A stretch of DNA of 64,000 nt. Origin: Acanthochlamys bracteata (lineage: Eukaryota > Streptophyta > Magnoliopsida > Pandanales > Velloziaceae). The stretch covers positions 4,995,501 through 5,059,500 of the forward strand of contig CM034132.1 in the NCBI GenBank assembly GCA_019914995.1. Direction: 5' to 3'. Shown here one piece after another: positions 23,040 through 33,990 of the stretch. The position numbers and the translations under genes were made by a program. Positions within the stretch are counted from its first letter, which is position 1, and each line of letters starts with the position of its first letter. The notes beneath the pieces are model-generated. The model did no database searches and was not told where the DNA came from. It was given only the letters and a program-made list of their open reading frames with translations.

Positions 23040-24420
23040 AGTAGTTGGAAGTTGTACACCAAACTCGGATAGAAGATAGCAAATCTAATTGGATTTCGCA
23101 GCAGTCAAGGCTACAAAACGATATCAGCTTCTATGGAAGAGCGAGCAATAATCCGTTATTTTTTTGAACTACAAGAGATTGGATTACGGTCTAAGTACAC
23201 CGCATAAGTACTAGTAGAGGTGGAGTCACCCTTCTTGCCTGACCAATCAGCATTTGAGAAGACATGTAAGGATAGAGGTGAGTCACGACGTAAAAATAAT
23301 TTGTGATTTAGTGTGCCTTACGGCTATCCAATACTTAGTTGTTGGCCGATACATGAACTGAGAGAACTTGTTAACTGTAAGTGTAATATTCGGTCGTGTG
23401 AGAGACAAATATTGAAAGCTCTTAACTACAGTCCAAAATTTTATTAGATAGACAAAGTTGTGCCCGCATCAAGTGTCAATATTAGATTGGTGGTTAAGCG
23501 AGTTATGACTGGGTTGGTATCAACTATTTATTTCGGACAAAGAGATTAGTAATATAACGCCGTGGAAAAAAAAAGAGTCCTTATTTGTATGGAATAATCT
23601 CGGCACTAAGGAAAAATAACAATGGTCTAAGATCTTTCAATACGAATCATTGGGCTTCACAAATCATTTTACTATGTTCTGGCTATCTCCTGTAATGGTC
23701 AAATAATCAACATAGATAAGTAAGTAAATTAGAAATCTACCTGTGTTAAGAATAAAGAGTGAAGTGTACGCATGAGAGTTAATGAAGCCCAAGTCAATTA
23801 AAAATATTTTGAGCTTGTGGTACCAAGTTCGTGGTGCTTGTTTAAAACCATAAATAGCTTACGTAGTTTGTAGACATGAGTGAAAAAGTCCGAATCAATG
23901 AATTCGGAAGGTTGAGCCATGTATGCGCCTTCATATAGATATCTTTGAAGAAAGGCATTATTAACATCAAGTTAGTTAAGTAACCACCCCTACTGATGGC
24001 TAACTTAGAATAAAACGAACAGTTGTTTGTTTGATAATTAGACTAAATGTGTCATTATAATCCACATTGAGGTGTTGATGAATCCCTTATCAACCAAACG
24101 TACTTTGTACCCATTAATAGTGCCATCAGATAGTCTTTTAGTGCGAAAAATTCACTTGCCTCCCACAATATTTTGTGAGAATTCAGATGGAACAAGTTCA
24201 TAAGTGCCATTCAAACAAGAGTATCAAACTCTTCGGACATGGTCTGACGCAATTTAAAATCTTTGAGGGCTCGGGTCATAGTTATTGGTTCTAAGTTATC
24301 GGAGACGGATAGTTGATCTGTTAAATTGAGTTTTTGGATAGACTTATATATGTTGTTCTTGGATTCAGTTTGGATAGGATGATTGTTATTGATGGAAAGA
24401 TGGGTTCACTAAAAGACTCG
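23040..24420 (-). pseudogene. Copia reverse transcriptase-RNase H remnant
   Basis: The - strand between about 23990 and 23800 reads 'LDVNNAFLQ', 'YMAQP' and, in the next stretch, 'FIDSDFFTHVYKLRK' and 'MVLNKHHELGT'. These correspond to the Copia RT blocks 'LDVNNAFLhG', 'YM.QPpGF' and 'P..VCkLrKaLYGLKQAPRAW'. Frame breaks separate the blocks. The YVDD and RNase H parts further left are only weakly readable. Confidence 0.75.
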
Positions 24421-24655
24421 AGAGTGTTGTTAGAATGAGGCAAAAGTGATGTGGGCTATGAATTTGGATTATCGGAGGGATCTTCTTGTTATGATGGTGC
24501 TACGTTAGATAACGCTGTGAGTGGCACTAAGGAGGGAATTGAAACTAGAATGGTGAAAATAAGAATAAAGTGGGGAATCCATGTGTCAACAGTGGTGAGT
24601 TGAGAGCGTGGAGATTACATTGAAGGGAGGAAAAAGAAAAAGCCTATTCAACAAA

Positions 24656-25063
24656 TTAAACATGGCGTGACAGATTACGGAGGGAAGTATCAAGATAAAG
24701 ATATGCACTTTGTGTGAGAGAATAACTAAAAAATAATAATGGTTTGGAGCGAGGGGCAAGTTTGTAAGGGGAATAGGGACAAAGCCAATGATAGTATAAA
24801 CAACAAAATATGCGAAGTTTAAAATAGTTAAGTGGATAACAAAATATTTTCTCAAAAGGAGAAGTGAATGCGAAGTGTTGGAGTGGGTAGGCGATTAATG
24901 AGATAAACGCCGATAGCAAAAGAATGAGACCAATATGTGAGTGGGAGAAATGCATGAAAAAGAAAAGATAGACTAGTTTCAACATTATGGCGATGCAGTT
25001 GTTCATAGTAGCCATTATGTTCTCGGACATGTGGGATATCGTTAGGTGAGAAATACTATTCAT
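24656..25063 (-). pseudogene. Copia integrase core/C-terminal fragment
   Basis: This 135-codon open frame preserves 'SPFEKIFCYPLNYFKLRIF', 'CCLYYHWLCPYSPYKLAPRS' and 'SYSLTQSAYLYLD', followed by '..SRHV'. It matches the Copia integrase tail (SPFE.LFG..PNYS.LRVFGC.C.P..RPY...KL.PRS..C.FLGYS). The upstream Met-rich stretch is not canonical. Confidence 0.8.
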
Positions 25064-25376
25064 AGAGAGAAAACTCTCAAAAGTTTGATATTCTCAACCA
25101 TTATTGATTTAAAGAATAATAATTTCCTAAAAAAAATAATTCTCGCATGAGCTTTGAAGCGAATAAAAATGTCAGTTGTATGTCGGTAATATTGTATTGG
25201 TAATGGTAATTTTTGTAGTAGTCAATATATACTTAGTGAAGTGATTGAGGAAAATAATATAATATTTGAAGCTATCATGAGATAGAATGGGTGATGTCCA
25301 AACATCAAAGAAAGTGATTTCAAAAGATTTAGAAGAAGTAAGAGTGGATATTGCAAGATAATTTGTGAATTTTATT

Positions 25377-25733
25377 TCAGTGACTCTCGTTATAAGTAAA
25401 TGTTATGGATAAAAGAGTACATAGTTGTAAGTGACAATGTGATAGAATATGCTTGAAGATTTGAAAAGAGTGATGCCCTAATTGATGATGCCACTCGGAT
25501 AAAGTAGTCTTGACAATAGATAGAGGAAGTAATGGTGAAGATTTGGTTGGTGTGATTGGCCACTCATAAACGTCATTCTTAGTTTGCCCGTGAAGAAGTT
25601 GTGCGTCCGTATAAAGATCATTCACAAAAAAGGATTGTGGGAAGAATTCAATGGGAACATTATTGGTGAGACAAAATTGAAAAATAGAGATCAAATTCTT
25701 TCTCATACTTGGCACATAAAGAATATTATTCAT
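25377..25733 (-). pseudogene. Copia GAG-pre-integrase domain fragment
   Basis: The frame opens 'NNILYVPSMRKNLISIFQFC', continues 'NVPIEFFPQSFFVNDL' and ends in the HHCC-like 'EWHHQLGHHSFQIFKHIL'. This is the usual order: protease end (.. LY VP ..KNL.S..), GAG-pre-integrase linker, then 'W H .RLGHPS..IL'. The last Cys of the zinc motif lies past a frame change. Confidence 0.8.
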
Positions 25734-26238
25734 GTAAAATTATAAGTAGAGTAAGGTAGAAAAATATAACTAATGTGGGTGATTGATAAACCCGTGCTGT
25801 CTCCAATCATAATATCGTTGGAACCATTGTAGAGAGAGTGAAGTAAGAGATCGTTTTTGTGATGGTATTAGCCACAAAATTAATATGTGAATGACATGAT
25901 GTATGATTTGCTTCAAATTTGTGATTGATTGGTACTTAGTTGGTTGGCACTTTGTTGTTCAGCACTAAATGAAAGGATGGGTTCCGTTTGGTTGAGTGTC
26001 CTTAAGTGCTAAAGATTTGACAAGACCATGATATGGTTGTAGTGAAAAGTAATCGCGATTAGATGTTGGCGTAGATGACCCGATGTTGTAAAACATAGTT
26101 GGACAGAAAGAATCTGTGTGGTTCGAATTAAAAGAGGTAGTATATGGTGTAGAGGTAGAGACCATTGAGATTTGAAACTATTGAGGTAAGAAGAAAGGAG
26201 AAAAAAAAAAAAGAAGATGGAGCTCGTTAAAGCAATAG

Positions 26239-26252
26239 TGGCTTTGGTATCA
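26239..26252 (-). other. Degenerate tRNA-Met primer-binding site of the Copia element
   Basis: The - strand reads 'tgataccaaagcca', matching the canonical 'tggtatcagagcca' at 11 of 14 positions, directly inside the 5' LTR (26253-26436). The mismatches are G>A or T>C transitions, as expected for decay of a methylated element. Confidence 0.6.
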
Positions 26253-26436
26253 TATCAAAAATTATATTCAATGACTTTGTTTTATTGATATGTAGCACAT
26301 ATATATACACTCAAAGTTTTCTAAAATCAATCAAAAAATAAATCTTTCTAAAATTAAAATCTTTCTAACTAAAGCCAGATCAAATCTTTTTTAATTTAGG
26401 CACTCTAACATAGAAAGAGGTCACGTATCCTTATCA
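26253..26436 (-). repeat. 5' LTR of the Copia element (right copy)
   Basis: On the - strand this repeat begins 'tgataaggatacgtgacc' and corresponds to the left copy at 22582-22781. The bases outside the two LTRs ('tttat' on the left, 'gtttc' on the right) do not form a clear 5-bp target duplication. Confidence 0.7.
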
Positions 26437-26697
26437 GTTTCGTTAGTGTTGGTTTCGCGGAATAATATGAAATCTAAGAATCTCGGTTAATTTTCTTAAT
26501 CTAGCATGTGTTGGAATAATTTGAACGTGTGGATTTGGATTTTACGTTGAAATAGCATGTTAGATTGTTATCCGATTAGTTTTGTGACAATTTTGGTTTT
26601 TGGCTAAGATTTCTTAGTCATGATGGTGTTAATAAAGTGGCGATTTTTATTATCGTTTGACGATTGTAGTGGTAATTTTACATGAACTTGTTTTAGG
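26437..26697 (+). other. T-rich intron-like DNA between two insertions
   Basis: About 260 bp of T-rich sequence ('ttaattttcttaatctagca', 'ttttgtgacaattttggttt') resembles a plant leader intron. It may belong with the leader-like segment at 22240-22581. Confidence 0.3.
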
Positions 26698-27719
26698 CAT
26701 AGTTGGCAGATCCGGATGGACTCGAAAATGGTCGACTCGGATATCAAATCGGTCCGGATCTATAAAAAATTCGAACATATCAATAATTCACCTTATTCCG
26801 GATTGACTCATTTTTATTGGACTGATCCGGACGACCACCTGCCCACGTCAATCCAGAATGATAAATTTTTTATTTTTTTGAACTCAAGCTAGCCTAATCG
26901 AGTTCGATTGTCCGGTGATGCTTTCAAGTTCCAACAACTTCCTCTCCTTCGTTACTGCATCTCGCGGTCGCACTCCCTTTGCTGCGTCTTCATTTGCTCA
27001 CTACATTCGCCGATCGATGCGGATGTAGTTTTCTTTGCTGTGATTGTACTGTTCTCCCATTAATCGTCGGCGAACTGCCTCCTTCTACGCCGAACGTGTT
27101 CCTGAAAACAACAACAACAGAATTTAATCCAACAACTGGTCTCCTTCTAAACGCAGCAACAACAACCACCATAACAACCGGCGTGCTCTTGAAAACATTT
27201 TCACCATAAATTTAATGCAACATTTCCCAATTCGAGATCAATACCAAATCCGAATTAATCGGAAGCCAGCAGATTAAGTAGAAGAAAAAGCAAGAGGAGG
27301 AGAAGCAATCGCCGTGCTTTAAATTTGGAGAAGCAATCTCCTAAAAAAACAACCGGCATGCTTTTTTTGAATGTGAAAGAAGGACATCACCAGGGCCGGG
27401 CGGAGGAAGCAATCTTCTTCTTTCCTTCTGGTTTCAAACAAAAGCAAAGAAAACCTAGAGAAAGAATGAACAGAAGGAACAAAAACGAGAAAATTGTTCC
27501 TTCATTCAATGCTCTGCGAAGCATTGAATGAAAGCATCAATAAGCATTTAATAAGAAGCATTAAATTAAGCATTGATAGCATTGAATAAGAAGCATTAAA
27601 TGAAGCATGAATAGCATTGATTGAAACCTGTAATTGTTGACCTGTCGTGTCAAAACGAGATCCGTTGACCCGAATAAGTTTCCGGATTGACGTCTAGTTC
27701 GATTTTGCCAACACTATAA
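26698..27719. mobile_element. Non-autonomous TIR element, 'CATAGTTG..CCGG' family, copy 3
   Basis: The left end 'catagttggcagatccggat' pairs with the reverse complement of the right end, 'ttatagtgttggcaaaatcg'. Both ends carry runs of 'tccgga', 'gactcg' and 'gttgacc', as in the copies at 32.5-33.2 and 46.9-47.8 kb. The interior differs from them: a GC-richer part with 'aacaacaacaacag' and the repeated 'aagcattaaat' / 'gcattgaatgaa' block at 27515-27620. No transposase is visible. The superfamily is not certain (hAT-like by the ends). Confidence 0.55.
27515..27625. repeat. Degenerate tandem repeat of 'aagcattgaat'
   Basis: Near-repeats ('gaagcattgaatgaaagcat', 'aataagcatttaataagaag', 'cattaaattaagcattgata', 'gcattgaataagaagcatta') run through about 110 bp in steps of roughly 11-20 bp. 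They lie inside the TIR element. Confidence 0.6.
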
Positions 27720-28236
27720 TTTTAAGACAAGCAGGTTGCGCAGTGGCTCCGTTTATCACGAGTTTGTGATACAAAGATATATGGTGTTGACGTTTTACTA
27801 AAGCTATTATCTTTCGAATGATGTCCTCTCCTGTAACTCTGAGATTGAAGAAAATCCACATGCATAATATGTTAGTAGACATGAATGTTCTAGTCTCCAC
27901 TATGTTAACTTGAAGTCTAGTCTTGTAGAGTATTTGTTACACCTCACAAATGAGTTGAACATAAGTTGGGATTTGCATAAGGAAGTTTCATAAAAGAAAC
28001 ATAAATATAATGATTTGTATTTTAGCTTTTAATGAAATGATAAGAAAATATAAAGAAGTAATTACAATTGATGTTTTTTTATTTGATAAAATCTATAAAT
28101 AATTTTCTATTCTTCACGTTTAAGTAATGCTTAATGAAGCAATTGAGAGGTTAATGTTATCAACACAAGCTTGCTCTTGTTAGGCGCGTTCCTAGAAGTA
28201 CTAGAAGCTCTTCCCTTTTTTTTCGTTTGAAACTAT
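27720..28236. other. No gene recognised
   Basis: An open frame on the - strand (27694-27900) encodes 'RKIIALVKRQHHISLYHKLV', which I do not recognise. There is no supporting splice or homology evidence. Confidence 0.3.
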
Positions 28237-28238
28237 CA

Positions 28239-28490
28239 GGGCGTTTGGGATTGCGTTTCCCAAACGCTCCTTTTCAAATTCCCATTTTATATTTTCAATA
28301 TATATTTTATAAGTATCTAGAAAATTTATGTAAAAATTTAAAAATTGTAAAAAAATTCTACGTAGTGATATATTTTTATTGCATATTTTTATTATTTTTT
28401 TTGAAAATAAAAAAAGAGCTTATTTTTAAGAAAGGATAAAAATACCTTCTATTTCAAAAAAGCTCTATTTTATAATCAATTCCAAACGCC
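28239..28490 (-). mobile_element. Family-1 Tourist-like MITE (inverted copy)
   Basis: Ends 'gggcgtttgggattgc' and 'ccaaacgcc' form terminal inverted repeats. Reverse-complemented, the copy reads 'ggcgtttggaattgattata', 'gctttttttgaaatag' and 'ggtatttttatcc', closely matching the MITE at 33703-33962. A clean target duplication was not identified. Confidence 0.75.
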
Positions 28491-30076
28491 GATATGAAAA
28501 TCTACGTATCAAGATAAAACATAAATGCTTATTTCAGATAAAAAGCATATAATTCTGGAAATTCGCCTAGTATAGTGCATATTCATGATGCCATGGAACT
28601 AAAGGAGAAGGAATCTTATATGGTATGCAAATAGTAAGAATTATCAAGCAAGAAACAAAGAACAATATGCATAATAAGGAAATAAAAGAGTAACGACATA
28701 TAGCTAGGTACAAAGAATATTCTGAAAATTTGAACTAGCTCCAACATGATGACAAAGAAAGTAAAGTATTGATGAAGAAAAACAACCACAGAACTGATAA
28801 ATTGTATTGTAGGAGGAGGCTGCCAAGACAGGTTGGTTTCAGTAAGGAAAACTAGGCAGGTCCTGCAGAGAGTTGTTAGCGCACCAAATTTTATGGCAAG
28901 TAAATTTAACAAAAAATCAAAGCAGCTCAAAAAGTTTACGTAGTTCGTAAAACCTTTTCATTATATCCACAGATGCTCTATCATAAGAGCTAAAGTTCAT
29001 TAAATCTTTAGTAGGCTATACTTATCAAGAGCAAGTATTTTACCAAACATACTTGCTCTTAACGGTTCCAAATAACCCTTCACATCCTATCAGACACACA
29101 CGTCACCTTGGTTGAACAGCTAGCCCTGTTACAAAATCAATGAGCTCCTAGTAGGCTCCTATCGGTTCTTTCCTTTAAGTGCTCGAAGCACTTAGCCTCT
29201 GATTTATAGAAATTATCAAAAGTTAGGTACAATTTCAATTTCAAGACAGAAATAAACTTAACGTAAGCAGGTTAAGATGATAAAATGGCTGCCAGAAGTT
29301 ATGTTCAAAAAGTTGATCAGTAGCACTGAAAAAATCTTTTCTTCGAAGGATGGAGTCGGTGTAATACATGTTCGTTCTTCGTAGAGTTTTTCTGTGTTGT
29401 TCGTTGTCTTCTTGTTCTATGGCTCTTCTTCTTTTTATATCATTTCTATTTGCAGGGGAGATCTTCTTGAAGTCTTTCCGTTAGAGATTCTTTTTGTTGG
29501 AGTCTTTAGGTCAACAACAACAAGATGGTTTTCGTTGCTACCTTGAAGCTCTGGTTCTTTGAAGCTTGATGAAAATATCCAGCAGTCTCTAGTTGCCTCA
29601 TGATTTCATTTAGCTAATTTAATGCAAGCTTTTCCATCAGCGTTAAATGCAAAGGAGAAGGAAATTCAAAACTCGCCCGCTTGATCGTTGCCCACTTGCT
29701 CCTACTGAGGTGGCTTCTTTTATTTGACGTGTACCCTGGCAACTTATTTTTTGTTTTCTGACTATGAGTTGAGTCAAATGATGAATCTTTTAATGAATTT
29801 TGTTGATCAGGCTGACGTTCCTCCCATGGGTAGGTGAATCTGTCAAGTTGCTCTAAGTTTTTCGAGCTTGTTGTTCACCTTCATGACTGAAATTTTTGTG
29901 TTCTCTAGTGACTAAACTTAAAGGTTGACCATTGTTGATCTTTATACTTGTATTGTAATGTAAGCACTCTGTTTTTCGAGCTAGTGACTAAAGTTTGTAA
30001 TGCCTGTGATAATAGTAATACTCTTTTTGATTTCTTGCTTAGTAGCAGCGTGTAGCATCTATACAGCTAATTGTTG

Positions 30077-30608
30077 GGAGTGGTAATTTCTGAACCGACC
30101 CACGAATTCGATCCAAAGCTGACTCGAAAATCTAGTTCAAGTCAAATCTTAGCCGAGTTCAAGGCGATTTTGGGTGAACCCGAAATTGACCCAAAAACTT
30201 AAATGGGTTCGAATCGGATTGTAATAACCCTCATAATTATTTATATAATATATATAACTTAATATTTAGAATAATAATATAAAATTGAATTTAATTTGAA
30301 TATATATTTTTCTTAATTTATCCTAATTTAATTAATTTTTATTTAATTTATAAATTTTATCGAAATTAATATTTTTTTCTTTTTAGATATGTCCTAATTA
30401 ATAATTCTATATATTATTATTATAAGTTAAAATTTAAATTTTATATTTTAATAATTTTAATAATTAAATGGTCGATACGAATTTGATTCTGTTATTAAAT
30501 AGGTTGTGTTAAGGTTGACAAATTTGACTAATATAAATAAATAAGTCGGATTAGGATTAAATAATTTTAACATTCGAAATCGACCCACAAATTCGAATTG
30601 CCATCCCT
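30077..30608. mobile_element. hAT-like MITE inside the 3' LTR
   Basis: Alignment of the two LTRs shows that the text 'cagctaattgtt' / 'ctatctatgtgtg' is continuous in the 5' LTR but interrupted here. The insert ends 'gggagtggtaattt' and, reverse-complemented, 'gggatggcaattcg'. Both ends also carry 'cgacccac.aattcg'. It is AT-rich inside and non-coding. Confidence 0.65.
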
Positions 30609-30667
30609 GTTGACTACTCCTCTATCTATGTGTGTTGTATTTATCTAGCTATTGTTCATGCGCCCAA

Positions 30668-30990
30668 GGTTGTTTAGGATCGAAATTCTATGTAAAATCA
30701 TTTCGCATGCGTAAGATCGTAAAATCAAAATTTGAAGTAAGATCTTACTTAATGATAAATCTTTTATACAATTTTTAATTTTTTTTAAAATTTAGATAAT
30801 ACTTATTAAAATTGCTGAAAATTCAAACCATAATTTTTCTTATATTTCAATTTATTGTAATAAATTAACAATATTCATATTTGTGATTTAGATAAATTAT
30901 ATTATTAATAATTTCTTATATTCATTTAGCTCATTATTACATATACACTATTTTTTTATTTTATAAATGCATACTTATATAATTATATCT
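30668..30990. repeat. 'AGGATCG' MITE-like insertion in the 3' LTR
   Basis: The LTR alignment is lost after 'gttcatgcgccc'. The text 'gttgtttaggatcgaaattc', 'gcgtaagatcgtaaaatc', 'gtaagatcttacttaatg' matches the element at 5620-5885, followed by AT-rich DNA. The alignment with the other LTR resumes only at about 31000. Confidence 0.5.
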
Positions 30991-31029
30991 TTATCTAGAA
31001 CATTGAATCTCTTTTGGGTCTAACAGGCA

Positions 31030-32480
31030 AGTTGGATTCTTGCGTTTGTGATGGCTGTGAGGAAAATTCATGGGCAGATCCTTGAGGTGCAAGTGGATTC
31101 TGTGTAGGACCCTATTGGAATTTTCATGCTCTATGAGAAGTGGCTCAGGATTCTATGTAGGACTACCAGGTGCTGCTTCTGGATTGATCTCTGGAGTGTC
31201 TACTTCAGTAGGTAATTCAGTGTCCCATGGAGGTACTTCTTCTGTTGCATGCATTTCAGTGGATTCTGCAACTAGCTCTCCCTGTGTAGCTGTTTTCTTC
31301 TTCTGCCTCTACATAACCTGTCTCAGGATGGGGTTCATGGCTTGCTGCAGGTTCATGATTTACTACTGGCTCTGCAGTTCTAACTTCATCTGGAGGTGGT
31401 TCTTGTGTATTAGTTGGTGCTGAGGGTGCCCCAAACAAGAGCATCTCTAAGCTACCCAAATTGATCATGTAACTGGTTCAGTTCCTTGTTCTAGTCTAGT
31501 AGAGCCTTGTGAATTCCTTGAAGATACTCCTTCAGCAGTTCCATTATTACAGTAAGGTCACAGGGATTCATGGTGGGCTGGATTCTTCCTATGGCTTTAA
31601 CTTAGCTAACATATTTCCTCTAATGAATTTGACATCCAACCTGAAAATCTTGGTTACTTCGACATCACCAGGAGCACTCATTGGCACTGCTTCTAGCAGG
31701 AATATTTTGCTGATCACATGGGGCTACAGAAGATGCTTGATGTCTGATTTAGAAACTTTGATCATATGCTGGAGCATGACATCGCAAGATTGATTGGTAG
31801 CCCCTCTTTATCATTCTCCAAATTAGGTATGCATCTTGAATCGAGATTACGTTGCGATACCAGAACATGGCACTATCATCTTGGAGGCGATGCGGCAGAG
31901 AGCTCTTGGCAGTAGAGAAAGGTGAGCCACTGATTCTCGTTCCTTCCTTGTAACTGCATCGGTTTCCAAAGCCAGCTTCAAGTAATTGAGTTTGGTTTCA
32001 TTTATCGGTGGCATGTCTCCCCGGTAAGGTATGTCCAGCATCATGGACATGGATCAGGCCTCGAAATTGATCTCTACTCCATTTACAACTAACTGTCTTG
32101 ATTGAAGATGAGCCTGTTTCTTTGCGATTGTGTAGAAAACTCTAACGCTGTCCTCACAGTATTTCCCCGGTATTTCATTGAACCCGATCCACCCTTGTGC
32201 TTCAAAGATCTCTTCCACTTCTAACCCAAAATAATTAAAATCATCAAGACTTACAATCGCCGGAGGCAGGACGGGAGTTGCTAGATGTCGACGATAGCTT
32301 TCATACTGCTTCCGCCCAATAATCGATTGGATCTGTCATCCTCTGAGCCAAAATTCCTTCTTTGACGGTTTGATGTCTTCTTCCCCATTGTTGAAATTGA
32401 GGATCAATGAGGTTTTGGGCGAAGGGTTTGAAAATTTTCAGATCTAGGTTTGCCGAAGGAGGAAATGGGATTGGTTCGGT
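31030..32480 (-). pseudogene. Third ORF of the Sirevirus-like element (plant transposon protein/env-like)
   Basis: Downstream of RNase H, on the same strand, a broken reading frame encodes 'NLDLKIFKPFAQNLIDPQF', 'IVSLDDFNYFGLEVEEIFEA' (start residues approximate), 'GWIGFNEIPGKYCEDSVRVF', 'YTIAKKQAH', 'MMLDIPYRGDMPPINETK' and a Pro/Glu-rich tail ('NTQEPPPDEVRTAEPVVNHE'). The layout resembles the plant-specific 'putative plant transposon protein' ORFs often found near plant retroelements; Sireviruses commonly carry an env-like ORF at this position. No signal peptide or transmembrane stretch was seen in the readable parts. Function is unknown. It has several frameshifts and at least three stops. 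Confidence 0.6.
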
Positions 32481-32520
32481 GCTAGGTGAGGTTTTGGGAG
32501 GTAGAAAAAAAAAAAGCCTC

Positions 32521-33242
32521 TTTTGATAATGTCCGATTCGGACGAATTTATAAAAAAATATTTATACAATCGAGCCGCTTCGATCCGGTTTGATTTATTT
32601 TGATACGTTTCGATCCGGTCGATTGAAAATTTTTTTAAAAATTAATTAAAATTTTAAATTGATGATATATTTAATAAAAAATAATTTTTAATAGTTTTAT
32701 GTTGAAAAATGATATGTAGTTTAGATTATGCATTGAATATGATAATGCAAAAATATAATTATTTATGTTTATTTGTAAATATCAATTATTAGTGATTTTT
32801 AAATTTTTATATTGTAAAATATTTAGACTCAAATATGTATACCTAAAAAAGTTAATTATATCTCTTTTATAATTTATCTATTTTATAATTTTATATTTTT
32901 CTAATCTCCTAATTTATTTAAATATTTATCATTATAAATTTCAGTTATTATTATTATTGTTGGTGGTGGCAATACTTCAATTTTCGTTGTAATTGTTATT
33001 GCTGTTGTTGTTGATAGTAATGTCATAATAAAAATATTTTAATTTTTTATTATGATTGATGTTGCTATTATTATTGGTAGTGTCATTGACAATAGATTTT
33101 TTACTATTATTATTATTATTATTAATTAAAAATGCTTTAATATTATTGATCCGACGGTTCGATCGGTTGACCCGATGGTTCGATCCGAAAATCGTGATCC
33201 GAGTTTTCCGGTTCGATGTCCGGTCCGGTTCTTACAACTATG
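32521..33242 (-). mobile_element. Non-autonomous TIR element, 'CATAGTTG..CCGG' family, copy 1
   Basis: Reverse-complemented, it starts 'catagttgtaagaaccggac' and runs through 'gggtcaaccgatcgaacc', 'tcaataatattaaagcat' and a trinucleotide-rich block (aat/caa). It then has an AT-rich core with 'tatttgagtctaaatatttt' and ends in 'gatcgaaacg'...'ccggatcgaagcgg'...'gaatcggacattatca'. The same order occurs on + at 46942-47812. It lies between RNase H and the third ORF of the Sirevirus, in a non-coding spacer. Confidence 0.7.
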
Positions 33243-33469
33243 CTTTTCATAATGAGTCTGCTGTGTGTCAGTTGCCTATATGAGATATTAGCCCTATTAA
33301 CCATTCGAGAAATATAGCCAACTGTTAGTTTGCTGTCAATATGCTCAAAATAGTGTAGAGCATGATACAGGGAAAAATAAATCGCATATTTTTGAAATGA
33401 TACAGTTCGTGGCAAATTTTTGAAATGAAACAACCGCCAGTAATTTGGTAAATATATCATCAAAATTGA

Positions 33470-33990
33470 TTTTCAGAATCAAAAAAGTTTAAAACAATAT
33501 TTTTGCATTCAATATATTCTTTAATAAAATAATGTCGTAAATTAATATGTTTCGTGTGAGAATGTTGAATTGAATTTCTAGTTAACTTGAGAGAAACAGT
33601 GTTAGAACAAATTATAGGAATATTTTTTAAATCAAAATCAAAATCTAAGAGTTGATGTTTGATCCATCGTACTTGGGTGCAGCAACTTTCAGTAGATACA
33701 TAGGGGTCGTTTGGGATTGCTTATGAAATGGAGCTTTTGTGAAATGAAAGGTATTTTTGTCCATTTTAAAAAATGAGCTCTATTTTTTTTACTTCAAAAA
33801 AAATAATAAAAATATACAATAAAAAGATCTCACTTCGTAGAATTTTTTTACACTTTCTAAATTTTTAAATAAATTTTTTATATACTTATAAAATATATAT
33901 TGAAAAATGTGAAATGGAGAATTGAAAAATTTTATTGGGGAAAAGCTGAACCAAACAGCCCCATATTCTACTTTGGTAGTGGACATTACG
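33470..33990 (-). pseudogene. Sirevirus RNase H, split by a MITE
   Basis: The - strand reads 'MSTTKVEY' up to the MITE at 33703-33962 and resumes as 'VSTESCCTQVRWIKHQLL', '..ICSNTVSLKLTRNS' and 'IQHSHTKHINLRHYFIKEYI'. These are the Copia RNase H blocks 'LSTTEAEYIA...CC.Q..W.kqqL', 'i.CDNtSAi.L..NP..HsRTKHIdIrhHFIRd'. The catalytic Asp of 'CDN' is Ser. Removing the MITE and one TAT copy restores the frame exactly. Confidence 0.85.
33703..33962 (+). mobile_element. Family-1 Tourist-like MITE with 3-bp target duplication
   Basis: The 260-bp element has terminal inverted repeats 'ggggtcgtttgg' and 'ccaaacagcccc' and is flanked by ATA on both sides (33700-33702 and 33963-33965). The host frame (Sirevirus RNase H) is continuous once the element and one ATA are taken out, which proves the boundaries. 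GG(G)-C/T-GTTTGG-type ends and a 3-bp A/T duplication fit PIF/Harbinger (Tourist) MITEs, although the usual duplication is TTA/TAA. Confidence 0.88.

Larger units (their letters stand above)
22582..26436 (-). mobile_element. Degenerate Ty1/Copia LTR retrotransposon with short LTRs
   Basis: Direct repeats bound the element: left LTR 22582-22781 and right (5') LTR 26253-26436. They share, on +, 'aatttaagcactccaaacat' versus 'aatttaggcactctaacat', and 'cacatattcttat' versus 'cacgtatccttat'. A degenerate PBS (26239-26252) follows the 5' LTR. On the - strand the order is gag, GAG-pre-integrase (25377-25733), integrase (24656-25063), reverse transcriptase (about 23700-24400), RNase H (about 23050-23500). 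Short LTRs and about 3.85 kb total length fit the Ale/Retrofit-type Copia lineages; lineage is inference. Stops are frequent, so it is inactive. Confidence 0.85.
28930..31025 (-). repeat. 3' LTR of the Sirevirus-like element, with two insertions
   Basis: It aligns with 38212-39400 over long stretches, for example 'acttaacgtaagcaggtta', 'ttgcctcatgatttcattta', 'gggtaggtgaatctgtc' and 'gactaaagtttgtaatg'. The boundary next to the internal region is 'cttttgggtctaaca' at 31011-31025, matching 'ttttgggactctaaca' at 39586. A hAT-like element (30077-30608) and an AT-rich insertion (about 30668-30990) enlarge it. The outer left end is not defined; homology to the solo LTR suggests about 28860. Confidence 0.75.

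Noticed and set aside
31070..31423. + strand open frame of 117 codons
   Set aside because: It is antisense to the third ORF of the Sirevirus-like element, whose protein-like blocks read on the - strand.
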